Shown here one piece after another: positions 25,849 to 32,936 of a DNA stretch of 46,037 bases. Both the position numbers and the translations under genes were made by a program. Below the pieces are notes generated by a model. It saw only the letters and a list, made by a program, of their open reading frames with translations, was not told where the DNA came from and searched no databases. Position 1 is the stretch's first letter; every line of letters begins with the position of its first letter. Source of the stretch: an uncultured Acetobacteraceae bacterium (GTDB lineage Bacteria; Pseudomonadota; Alphaproteobacteria; Acetobacterales; Acetobacteraceae); the NCBI GenBank assembly GCA_943912335.1, contig CALTUD010000032.1, positions 1 to 46,037 of the forward strand, written 5' to 3'.

Positions 25849-27690
25849 ATGGAACAAGGCGTCGCGCTCGGCGTGTTCTGCATCCTGTTCGGCGGCATCG
25901 CCATGCAGTGGCTGGCGTGGCGGTTTCGCCTGCCGGCGATCGTCCTTTTGTTCGCATTGGGACTGTTGCTTGGTCCTGGGCTTGAGGTTCTGCATCCCGG
26001 AGACACGTTCGGCCGCTTTCTGTCCCCGGCGGTTGGCCTCGCAGTGGCGATCATCGTCTTCGAGGGCGGTCTGGCACTCGATTTTCGGGAATGGCGTGCA
26101 GCCGGTGAAGGCGTGCTGCGGCTGACCGCGATTGCCCTACCGATCAACTGGGGGCTGGGCGCGCTCGCGGCCCATTTCATCGGCCAACTCGGCTGGGGGC
26201 CGTCCTTTCTGTTCGGCGCGATCACCGTCGTCACCGGGCCGACCGTGGTTCTTCCCCTGCTCCGCCATACCCGTCTGCAGCGGCGCACCGCCGCCTTCCT
26301 GCGGTGGGAAGCGATCCTGAACGATCCGGTAGGCGCGATCCTGGCGACGCTGGTGCTCCAGGTCCTGATCGTCCGTCAGCCTTACGGCGACAGCCACGTC
26401 CTGACGACGATCCTGCTCACGCTGCTGCTCGGCTTGGCGTCCGCTGTGGTAGCCGGTATCGCGGCGGCCCTCGCCATCCGCTCGGCATTCCTGCGGGACC
26501 AGATGCCCGAGATCCTGAAGACACCGGTGCTGATCGCGGTGGCCCTGCTGATCTATGCCGGTTGCAACATGATCATCGAGGGCGCCGGGCTCGTCGCCTC
26601 CACCGTATTCGGCATGGCGCTGACCAATCTGCGTGTTCCGGGCATCTCCCAACTCCGCCGGTTCAAGGAAAGTCTGGTCGTTCTGATGGTCTCGACCTTG
26701 TTCGTGATCCTGGCGGCCAATCTCGATCGTGCCGTGCTGGCCCGTCTGTCCTGGCCTATCGTCGGCCTGACGATCACGCTGCTGATCGTGGTGCGACCAC
26801 TGGCGATCTTCCTGTCGACGATCCGCAGTTCGCTCACGCTGCCGGAGCGGTTGCTGTCCGCCTGGATCGCGCCGCGAGGCATCGTCGCTGCGGCGGTCGC
26901 AGGCGTGGCGGGCATCCGTCTGCGTCAAGCGGGCTATCCCACGGCAGATCTGGTGATGCCGGCCGTGTTCGCCGTCATCGCTGCGACCATGGTTCTGCAC
27001 GGCTTCACGCTGCGGCCTCTGGCGAGGCGCCTCAAACTGACGCTGAGCGATGTGCCAGGCATAGCCCTGGTCGGCGCGTCGCCCTGGAGCACGGATCTGG
27101 CTCGTGCGCTCACGCAGATCGGCGTGCCCGTTGTGCTGATCGACACTTATCCGGGCGCGCTGCAGCCGGCCAGGACCGCCGGCATTCCAGTGTTGCAGGT
27201 CGAACTCCTCTCGGAGCACGGGCAGCACGCACTGGAATCCTGTCCGATCGACTACCTGATCGCCTGCACATCGGACACGATCTACAACGGCTTGGTCTGC
27301 GCCCGGCTGGCGCCGGAACTGGGACGCGAGCGCGTATTCCAGCTCAGTCCCGGAATAGGTCGTCTGGACGTGGAACGCGGTCTGAGCCGGGATGCGCGCG
27401 GCAAGTTGTTCGGCGAGGAAAGCTGGGACTTTTCGCTGTTGGAACGGCTGCACGGTCAGGGCTGGCACTTCAATGTCGACCAGGTTGTGAATGCAGACCA
27501 AGGTCAGGACGCTACGTTACAAGCGGGGGCAATATTTCTGCTGCGCGTACGGAGAGGTGGTGCCATCAGCATCCATTCAACGGAAGACGTCGCGAATGAT
27601 GACATACATGCGGGCGACCTTGTCGTAACGATGCAAGCACCGGAGCCCGTCCTAACGCCGAAGTCAGGACTGACACTTTCGCCAACTTGA
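25849..27690 (+). CDS. CPA1-type cation/proton antiporter with C-terminal nucleotide-binding-like domain
   Basis: A 613-residue membrane protein. Residues about 1-395 form a 12-13 helix Na+/H+ exchanger domain; the ion-site motif is WEAILNDPVGAI (Asn-Asp pair near 162) with TVVTGPTVVLPLL before it. From about 400 a cytosolic part resembling a TrkA-N/RCK fold follows (GIALVGASPWSTDLARAL, PVVLIDTYPGALQ), then a TrkA-C-like end. This is the NhaP2-like architecture seen in K+ or Na+/H+ antiporters. ATG at 25849 gives the best membrane start; a longer start at 25801 is possible. It is the last apparently core gene before the catabolic island. Confidence 0.88.
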   Translation: MEQGVALGVFCILFGGIAMQWLAWRFRLPAIVLLFALGLLLGPGLEVLHPGDTFGRFLSPAVGLAVAIIVFEGGLALDFREWRAAGEGVLRLTAIALPINWGLGALAAHFIGQLGWGPSFLFGAITVVTGPTVVLPLLRHTRLQRRTAAFLRWEAILNDPVGAILATLVLQVLIVRQPYGDSHVLTTILLTLLLGLASAVVAGIAAALAIRSAFLRDQMPEILKTPVLIAVALLIYAGCNMIIEGAGLVASTVFGMALTNLRVPGISQLRRFKESLVVLMVSTLFVILAANLDRAVLARLSWPIVGLTITLLIVVRPLAIFLSTIRSSLTLPERLLSAWIAPRGIVAAAVAGVAGIRLRQAGYPTADLVMPAVFAVIAATMVLHGFTLRPLARRLKLTLSDVPGIALVGASPWSTDLARALTQIGVPVVLIDTYPGALQPARTAGIPVLQVELLSEHGQHALESCPIDYLIACTSDTIYNGLVCARLAPELGRERVFQLSPGIGRLDVERGLSRDARGKLFGEESWDFSLLERLHGQGWHFNVDQVVNADQGQDATLQAGAIFLLRVRRGGAISIHSTEDVANDDIHAGDLVVTMQAPEPVLTPKSGLTLSPT

Positions 27691-28138
27691 AATTGCGTGC
27701 GGGAAGTCCGAACTGCCCCCAGCCCTCGAATCGCGCGCTTGCTACGCCAACTCAACGAGAGTTGCATCATGATACTTCGCTACTGGCATGGTCGACAGGG
27801 CGAGTACAAGTTCCGGACGATCACCAGTATTTAGTTATCGGTGGCCCACGACGCATCTGGAGCATTCTATATGCGCAGTTCAGTGGATCGCGAACTGGCT
27901 CAGTCGCGACGCGAGACGCCTGGTCAAGCGCGTTTGCCCCCGGCCCGGCTGAGGGCTGTGGCTCTGTATTGGATATGAGTTTTCTCGATATGGTTGCGGG
28001 GACGTGCACCAATCTCAACTTGCTCGTCGACTATTGTGCTTAAGGGGTAACATCATTGCAACCGCCTGACATCGCCTGCTGAAGGAAGTCAGGGTGAACG
28101 TCCCATCGACACCCATCGCTGCCGCAAAGCGGGCTAGC
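27691..28138. other. Intergenic region at the left edge of the putative island
   Basis: About 450 bases without a credible gene and with lower GC than the genes around it. It contains the 13-base copy of the initiator tRNA 3' end (27991-28003) and ends with GCTAGC, the flank of the IS481-type element. Confidence 0.55.
27991..28003 (+). repeat. Putative attachment-site repeat (copy of tRNA 3' end)
   Basis: TGGTTGCGGGGAC, identical to 46005-46017, which is the 3' end of the initiator tRNA gene including CCA. Both copies have the same orientation. This is the arrangement left by integration of an element at a tRNA 3' end: the tRNA stays intact at one edge and a short copy marks the other. The match stops after 13 bases, and no integrase gene is visible, so this is a hypothesis. 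Confidence 0.5.
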
Positions 28139-29058
28139 TGTTTAGTCCCGGAGTGTGGTGATACGGATTCAGCCTGAACCGTTCTGGTTCCTGGGTCCAG
28201 ATCTGGCAGACGTATTCGTGCGGGGTCAGCCCGTTCAGGGTCTTCAATCTGCGGGCGTGGTTGTAGGCGACCACGAACAGGTCGAGGTGGTCCGTCAACT
28301 GCTGATGGCCGTCGTAGTGATATCGTTTGACGGTGGCGTCCTTGATGGTGCGGTTCATCCGTTCGACCTGCCCGTTGGTCCAGGGATGGTTCGGTTTGGT
28401 CAGCCTGTGCTCGATGCCGTGCTGACGGCAGAGCCTGTCGAACAGATGCATGCTGAACTGCGCCGTGGGTCCGGATCGATAACGCGGCGGGTGGCAGAAC
28501 TGGATGCCATTGTCAGTCAGCACGGTGTGGATGCGATACGGTACCGCCTGGATCACGGCATCCAGGAACGCCACGGCGCTCTGCCGGTCGGCAACCTCCG
28601 CCAGACAGGCGACAGCGAACTTCGAAGTTCTGTCGATGGCAACGAACAAGTAGAGCTTGCCCTCTCCGGTACGCACCTCGGCAATGTCGAGATGGAAGAA
28701 GCCGATCGGATAGAAACTTGAACTTCCTCTTGGCTACCTTGTCGCCCTCGATCTCGGGAAGGCGGCTGATTCCGTGCCGTTCCAGGCAACGGTGCAGGCT
28801 GGATCGCGTCAGATGCGGTAGCGACGGCTGCAAGGCATACAGGCAGTCGTCGAGCGGCAGCAGTGTATGCCGGCGGAAGGCCACCACCGCGGCCTCCTGC
28901 TCCAGCGTCAGCGCCGACGATCGGACCTGCTTCGGACCCATCGCCGCATCATGGACGTGGTCGCGCTTGCGCCATTTCTGGACCGTCGTCGGGCTGACGC
29001 CATAGTGCGTGGCCAGCGCTCTTACGCTCGCTTGACTACCTTGGATCGCGAGACGCAC
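28134..29058 (-). pseudogene. IS481-family transposase, frameshifted
   Basis: The N-terminal part (29058 to about 28714) carries the helix-turn-helix (SVRALATHYGVSPTTVQKWRKR) and runs to KVAKRKFK. One extra base then shifts frame at AAG TTT C TAT (28711-28719). The other frame continues with YPIGFFHLDIAEVRTGEGK, VAIDRTSKF, TDNGIQF, HPWTNGQVERMNRTIKD: the catalytic DDE residues (Asp in HLDIAE, Asp in TDNG, Glu in QVERM) are all present. A GTG at 29058 is a usable start, but similar proteins extend upstream (VLGQVLHGCARTTEA is encoded without an ATG). The stop TAG at 28136-28134 lies outside the IS, in the flanking CTAG. Confidence 0.88.
28139..28167 (+). repeat. Left terminal inverted repeat of the IS481-type element
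   Basis: 29 bases beginning TGTTTAGTCCCGGAGT; pairs with 29125-29153 with a single mismatch (G here against A in the other arm at position 17). Confidence 0.92.
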
Positions 29059-29124
29059 CGCCTCCGTCGTGCGGGCGCAGCCGTGAAGAACTTGTCCCAG
29101 AACCTATCCCGCGCCGCCTGATGA

Positions 29125-29153
29125 TCCGTATCACCATACTCCGGGACTAAACA
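29125..29153 (-). repeat. Right terminal inverted repeat of the IS481-type element
   Basis: Reverse complement begins TGTTTAGTCCCGGAGT and matches the left end in 28 of 29 positions. It lies just upstream of the transposase reading frame. Confidence 0.92.
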
Positions 29154-29410
29154 CCTAGGCGCTCTTAGCAATCAGTATGTGAAAAGCAGATCATCCCATG
29201 CTGATCTGCAAAGCCTAACTTGATTACGAAACTATGAGCGCGTGCAAGCCAAACTCACACCGAGTGGGAGGAGCAAAGGGATACGCCTATTCGACAGACG
29301 GCAGAACACATTGCAAGCCGTTGCGGACGGAGATCACCTGCAAGTGAGTTTTGACATAGAACCTGCGGCCAAACAGGTCCAGGTCGTCAGGCCGCAAAGG
29401 GGGTTAGCTC
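29154..29410. other. Region between the IS element and the IclR gene
   Basis: About 260 bases of lower GC without a credible gene. It contains a perfect 8-bp inverted repeat GCAGATCA / TGATCTGC (29186-29209, 8-nt spacer), which could be a hairpin or an operator, and at its end the AAAGGGGG ribosome binding site used by the IclR gene. Confidence 0.45.
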
Positions 29411-30259
29411 TTGATCTTTAATGTGAACAACATGGCCAATGAGACCGAACCGGACGAGACGGCTGGGGATAAGGGCCGCGATATCGTCACAGCGCTGACA
29501 CGCGGTCTCGACGTGCTGCGTTGCTGCACCGAGAATCCAGACGGGATTAGCCTCGCGACGGCAGCCCGTCTGACCGGACTGTCGAGGGCCACGGTTCGGA
29601 GATCCCTGCTGACCCTCAGGGAGGCCGGTTACGTACTTGAGGCCGACCGTCTGTTCGTGCCGACACCGCGTGTCCTGACCCTGGCCGGCGCGTTGCTGTC
29701 CACGCCATCCCTTCAGGTGGCGCAGCCGGTGCTGGATCGCCTCAGCCGGACGCTCGACGAGAGCGTATCGCTGGCGAGTTTGGACGGGACATCGATCATC
29801 TACCGGGCCCGCTCGGAGCGGCGCCGGATCATGACCCTGGATCTGTCGGTCGGCTCGCATCTTCCGGCCTATTGCACCTCGATGGGACGGGTCCTGCTGG
29901 CTGCGCTGCCGCCGTCCCTGCTGGAGGCGCATCTCGACCCGCAGCCGGCAGCGCATACCGCGCGCACGGTCGTGGCGCGCGACGCCTTGCTGACACTCCT
30001 GGCGCAGGTGCGCGAGGACGGGTTCTGCATTGTCGATGGAGAGCTGGAGTTGGGGTTGCGGTCGCTCGCGGTGCCGGTGCGTCTTGACGGTGGCGCCGTG
30101 CCGATGGCGCTCAACGTCAGCACCCAGGTCGCCCGCACGTCGCTGGAGGACATGCATCACCTCATGCTGCCCGCCCTTCTGCAGGCTGCCGAGGATCTGG
30201 CTCCCGCCTTTGCCCAGCGCACGGGACTTGAACCCGGATGGAAAACGCCCCTAGAGTAA
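29411..30259 (+). CDS. pcaR: IclR-family regulator of the 3-oxoadipate genes (PcaR/PcaU-like)
   Basis: A 282-residue IclR-type regulator. The N-terminal winged helix-turn-helix (about 26-80: IVTALTRGLDVLRCC, LATAARLTGLSRATVRRSL) is followed by the effector-binding domain (about 90-265: SVSLASLDGTSIIYRARS, SMGRVLLA, GFCIVDGELELGLRSLAVPV). Members near pca genes respond to protocatechuate or 3-oxoadipate. The TTG at 29411 has AAAGGGGG at an ideal distance; ATG at 29432 lacks one but remains possible. It lies 67 bases upstream of pcaI on the same strand, with a palindromic site between. The name is inferred from context. Confidence 0.88.
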   Translation: MIFNVNNMANETEPDETAGDKGRDIVTALTRGLDVLRCCTENPDGISLATAARLTGLSRATVRRSLLTLREAGYVLEADRLFVPTPRVLTLAGALLSTPSLQVAQPVLDRLSRTLDESVSLASLDGTSIIYRARSERRRIMTLDLSVGSHLPAYCTSMGRVLLAALPPSLLEAHLDPQPAAHTARTVVARDALLTLLAQVREDGFCIVDGELELGLRSLAVPVRLDGGAVPMALNVSTQVARTSLEDMHHLMLPALLQAAEDLAPAFAQRTGLEPGWKTPLE

Positions 30260-30261
30260 CG

Positions 30262-30303
30262 ACGTTCGCTGTGCGGCCATATGTTCGCACAGCGAACGTT
30301 TTT
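30262..30303 (+). promoter_or_regulatory. Palindrome between pcaR and pcaI: candidate IclR operator and hairpin terminator
   Basis: Two perfectly complementary 14-base arms (30262-30275 ACGTTCGCTGTGCG and 30286-30299) flank a 10-nt loop and are followed by TTTTT, so the RNA could form an intrinsic terminator after pcaR. The right part also contains GTTCGCACAGCGAAC (30283-30297), a perfect palindrome with a 3-base centre, of the GTTCG-n5-CGAAC form seen at IclR-family (PcaU/PobR-type) sites. It starts 2 bases after the pcaR stop codon. Confidence 0.7.
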
Positions 30304-30326
30304 GGAACGGCAATGCGGGTGGCCCG

Positions 30327-31022
30327 ATGCTGGACAAGCAGGTCGGAAGTCTTCTGGAGGCGGTGTCGGACATTTCCGACGGCGCCACGGTGATGGTGGG
30401 CGGGTTCGGCTCGGTCGGGCAGCCAGACGCGCTGGTTGAAGCCCTGGTCGATCAAGGCGCGCGTGATCTCACTATCGTCGCCAACAATGCCGGCAGCGGC
30501 CGCACTGGCCTGGCGCGACTGATGGAAGCGCGGCGCGTGCGCCGGATCATCTGCTCCTTTCCCCGCTCGAACGGCTCCGTCGTGTTCGAGGACTTGTTCC
30601 GGCACAATCTGATCGAGCTGGAGATCGTCCCGCAGGGCACGCTCGCCGAGCGCATCCGCGCCGCGGGCGCCGGCATTCCGGCCTTCTTCACCCCGACCGG
30701 CTTCGGAACCAGGCTGGCCGAGAACAAGGAGACGCGCGAGATCGACGGTCGCGGCATGGTGCTGGAACATGCCCTGCATGCCGATGTCGCCTTGATCGAA
30801 GCCTGGCAGGCGGATCGCTGGGGCAACCTGACCTTCAACAAGAGCGGCCGGAACTTCAACGCCGTGATGGCGACGGCGGCGCGCACGACGATCGTTCAGA
30901 CCTGCCACATGGTCGCGCTGGGCAGCCTGGACCCGGAAAGCATCGTCGTGCCCAGCATCTTCGTCGATCGCATCGTGCATCTGCCGTCTTCCGAAAGCGG
31001 CACGGAGGAGACCGGATCATGA
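30327..31022 (+). CDS. pcaI: 3-oxoadipate CoA-transferase, subunit A
   Basis: Alpha subunit of the enzyme that moves CoA from succinyl-CoA to 3-oxoadipate. 231 residues, normal length. The glycine-rich VMVGGFGSVGQPDALVEAL (22-40) and the FFTPTGFGT segment are typical of the CoA-transferase I alpha family. ATG at 30327 follows GCGGGTGGCCCG. It is the first gene of pcaI-pcaJ-pcaF; its last codons overlap pcaJ by ATGA (31019-31022). Confidence 0.95.
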   Translation: MLDKQVGSLLEAVSDISDGATVMVGGFGSVGQPDALVEALVDQGARDLTIVANNAGSGRTGLARLMEARRVRRIICSFPRSNGSVVFEDLFRHNLIELEIVPQGTLAERIRAAGAGIPAFFTPTGFGTRLAENKETREIDGRGMVLEHALHADVALIEAWQADRWGNLTFNKSGRNFNAVMATAARTTIVQTCHMVALGSLDPESIVVPSIFVDRIVHLPSSESGTEETGS

Positions 31023-31681
31023 GCGCCTTCACACCGCTCACGCGCGTGCAGATGGCGCAGCGCGTGGCCACGGACATTCCCGAAGGCTGGTTCGTCAATC
31101 TCGGCATCGGCATTCCGACGCTCGTGGCCGATCACATTCCGGCCGACCGGGAGGTGTTGCTGCATTCGGAGAACGGGCTGCTCGGCATGGGCCCCGCCCC
31201 CTCCCCCACCAAGATCGACCCCTGGCTGATCAACGCCGGCAAGCAGCATGTGACGCTGCAGCCGGGCGGTGCGTTCTTCCACCATGCCGACAGCTTCGCC
31301 ATGATTCGTGGCGGCCATCTCGATCTCTGCGTGCTGGGCGCGTTCGAGGTTGCGTGCAACGGCGATCTCGCGAACTGGGCTACCTCCGCTGCGGATGCTG
31401 CGCCGGCGGTCGGCGGCGCGATGGACCTCGCCGTCGGCGCGAAACGCGCCTGGGTGATGACCGAGCACACCACCCGCGACGGCGCGCCGAAGCTCGTCGA
31501 ACGATGCTCCTACCCGCTGACCGCCCTGGGCTGCGTCAGCCGGATCTATACCAATCTGGCGACGCTCGAAGTCGCTGGCGACAGGTTCGTCGTGATCGAC
31601 ATGGTCGACGGGCTGACGCTGGACGAATTGCAGGCCCGCACGGGCTCGCCCCTCGCGATGAAGGAGAACACAAATGGCTGA
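31019..31681 (+). CDS. pcaJ: 3-oxoadipate CoA-transferase, subunit B
   Basis: Beta subunit carrying the catalytic glutamate: the SENG motif puts it at Glu51. 220 residues. GWFVNLGIGIPTL (23-35) and the GGHLDLCVLGAFEV segment are conserved. The start overlaps the pcaI stop by 4 bases and has GAGGAGACCGGATC before it; the end overlaps pcaF by 8 bases, so all three are translationally coupled. Confidence 0.95.
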   Translation: MSAFTPLTRVQMAQRVATDIPEGWFVNLGIGIPTLVADHIPADREVLLHSENGLLGMGPAPSPTKIDPWLINAGKQHVTLQPGGAFFHHADSFAMIRGGHLDLCVLGAFEVACNGDLANWATSAADAAPAVGGAMDLAVGAKRAWVMTEHTTRDGAPKLVERCSYPLTALGCVSRIYTNLATLEVAGDRFVVIDMVDGLTLDELQARTGSPLAMKENTNG

Positions 31682-32879
31682 GGCCTTCATCTGCGATGCC
31701 GTCCGCACCCCGATCGGGCGCTATGCCGGCGCCTTGCGCGACGTTCGTGCCGACGATCTGGCCGCGCATCCGCTGCGTGTGCTGCGCGAACGCAATCCCG
31801 ATGCGGATTGGGCGGCGCTGGACGATTGCATTCTCGGCTGTGCCAATCAGGCCGGCGAGGACAATCGCAACGTGGCCCGCATGGCGGTTCTGCTGGCGGG
31901 GTATCCACCGGTCGTTTCCGGCACCACGATCAATCGCCTGTGCGGGTCGGGTCTCGATGCGGTTGCCGCGGCGGCGCGGGCGATCCGGGCCGGCGATGCC
32001 GATTTCATCATCGCCGGCGGGGCGGAAAGCATGACCCGCGCGCCGTTCGTCATGGGTAAGAGCAGCGAAGCCTGGGGACGCCAGGCAGAGTTGCAGGACA
32101 CCACGCTCGGCTGGCGCTTCGTCAATCCGGCGCTCAAGGCGGTGTATGGCAGCGAAACCATGCCGGAGACCGGCGAGAACGTCGCCGCGCAATACGGGAT
32201 CAGCCGCGCGGACCAGGACGGCTTCGCGCTGCGCAGCCAGCAGCGGGCCGCGAAGGCGGAGGCGTCGGGCTATTTCGCCGCCGAGATCGCCCCTGTGACG
32301 ATCAAGTCGCGCAAGGGCGACGTCGTGGTTGCACGGGACGAGCATCCGCGGCCCGACACCACGCTGGAGGGGCTGGCGAAGCTGAAGACGCCGTTCCGGG
32401 CCGTGGGCGGCACGGTGACGGCGGGCAACGCGTCCGGCCTAAATGACGGGGCGGCGGCGCTGGTGATCGCCAGCGAGGCGGCCGCGCGCCGGCACGGCTT
32501 CGTGCCGCGTGCCCGCATCGTCGGTGCCGCCACTGCCGGAGTCGAGCCGCGGGTGATGGGCGTCGGCCCGATACCGGCAACGCAGAGATTGTTGCATCGC
32601 CTCGGTCTTTCGATCGGCGACATCGATCTCGTCGAGCTGAACGAGGCCTTCGCGAGCCAGGCGCTGGCGGTTCTGCGTGCGCTTGGACTGCCCGACGATG
32701 CGGACCATGTGAATCCGCATGGCGGAGCGATCGCTCTTGGCCATCCGCTCGGCATGTCCGGCGCCCGACTTGCTTTGACCGCACTGCATGGGCTGGAAGA
32801 ATCCGGCGGCCGCCGCGCCTTAGCGACCATGTGCATCGGCGTCGGACAGGGCATCGCGGCGGTGATCGAACGGGTCTGA
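31674..32879 (+). CDS. pcaF: 3-oxoadipyl-CoA thiolase
   Basis: Splits 3-oxoadipyl-CoA into succinyl-CoA and acetyl-CoA, the last step of the pathway. 401 residues. The active residues are Cys90 (NRLCGSGLDAV), His357 (GHPLG) and Cys387 (CIGVGQG), at the positions normal for the family. The ATG at 31674 follows AAGGAGAACACAA. It ends 57 bases before the convergent quiC stop, with a strong inverted repeat between. Within thiolases the pca assignment rests on sequence plus the pcaIJ context. Confidence 0.95.
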   Translation: MAEAFICDAVRTPIGRYAGALRDVRADDLAAHPLRVLRERNPDADWAALDDCILGCANQAGEDNRNVARMAVLLAGYPPVVSGTTINRLCGSGLDAVAAAARAIRAGDADFIIAGGAESMTRAPFVMGKSSEAWGRQAELQDTTLGWRFVNPALKAVYGSETMPETGENVAAQYGISRADQDGFALRSQQRAAKAEASGYFAAEIAPVTIKSRKGDVVVARDEHPRPDTTLEGLAKLKTPFRAVGGTVTAGNASGLNDGAAALVIASEAAARRHGFVPRARIVGAATAGVEPRVMGVGPIPATQRLLHRLGLSIGDIDLVELNEAFASQALAVLRALGLPDDADHVNPHGGAIALGHPLGMSGARLALTALHGLEESGGRRALATMCIGVGQGIAAVIERV

Positions 32880-32887
32880 TCGCCACC

Positions 32888-32917
32888 GGGCGGCGCTCCT
32901 GATGGAGAGCGCCGCCC
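32888..32917. terminator. Hairpin between convergent pcaF and quiC
   Basis: A perfect 11-bp stem (GGGCGGCGCTC / GAGCGCCGCCC) with an 8-nt loop, located between two convergent stop codons. There is no T-run on either side, so it may serve as a bidirectional barrier or mRNA end stabiliser more than a classic terminator. Confidence 0.6.
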
Positions 32918-32936
32918 TACCGCAGACCGGGCCCGT

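Larger units (their letters stand above)
28139..29153 (-). mobile_element. IS481-family insertion sequence
   Basis: A 1015-bp element bounded by 29-bp terminal inverted repeats starting TGTTTAGTCCC, carrying one transposase gene that spans nearly its whole length. Flanking 6-mers are GCTAGC on the left and CCTAGG on the right; both fit the NCTAGN target known for Bordetella IS481, but they are not identical. Transposase is frameshifted, so the copy is probably inactive unless recoding occurs. Confidence 0.92.

Noticed and set aside
27687..28043. 118-residue frame between the antiporter and the IS element
   Set aside because: No ribosome binding site, overlaps the antiporter stop, and no motif; it also spans the tRNA-derived repeat.
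29186..29209. Inverted repeat GCAGATCA / TGATCTGC as the IclR operator
   Set aside because: It lacks the GTTCG/CGAAC form; the site after pcaR fits far better. Kept only as a note in the intergenic entry.
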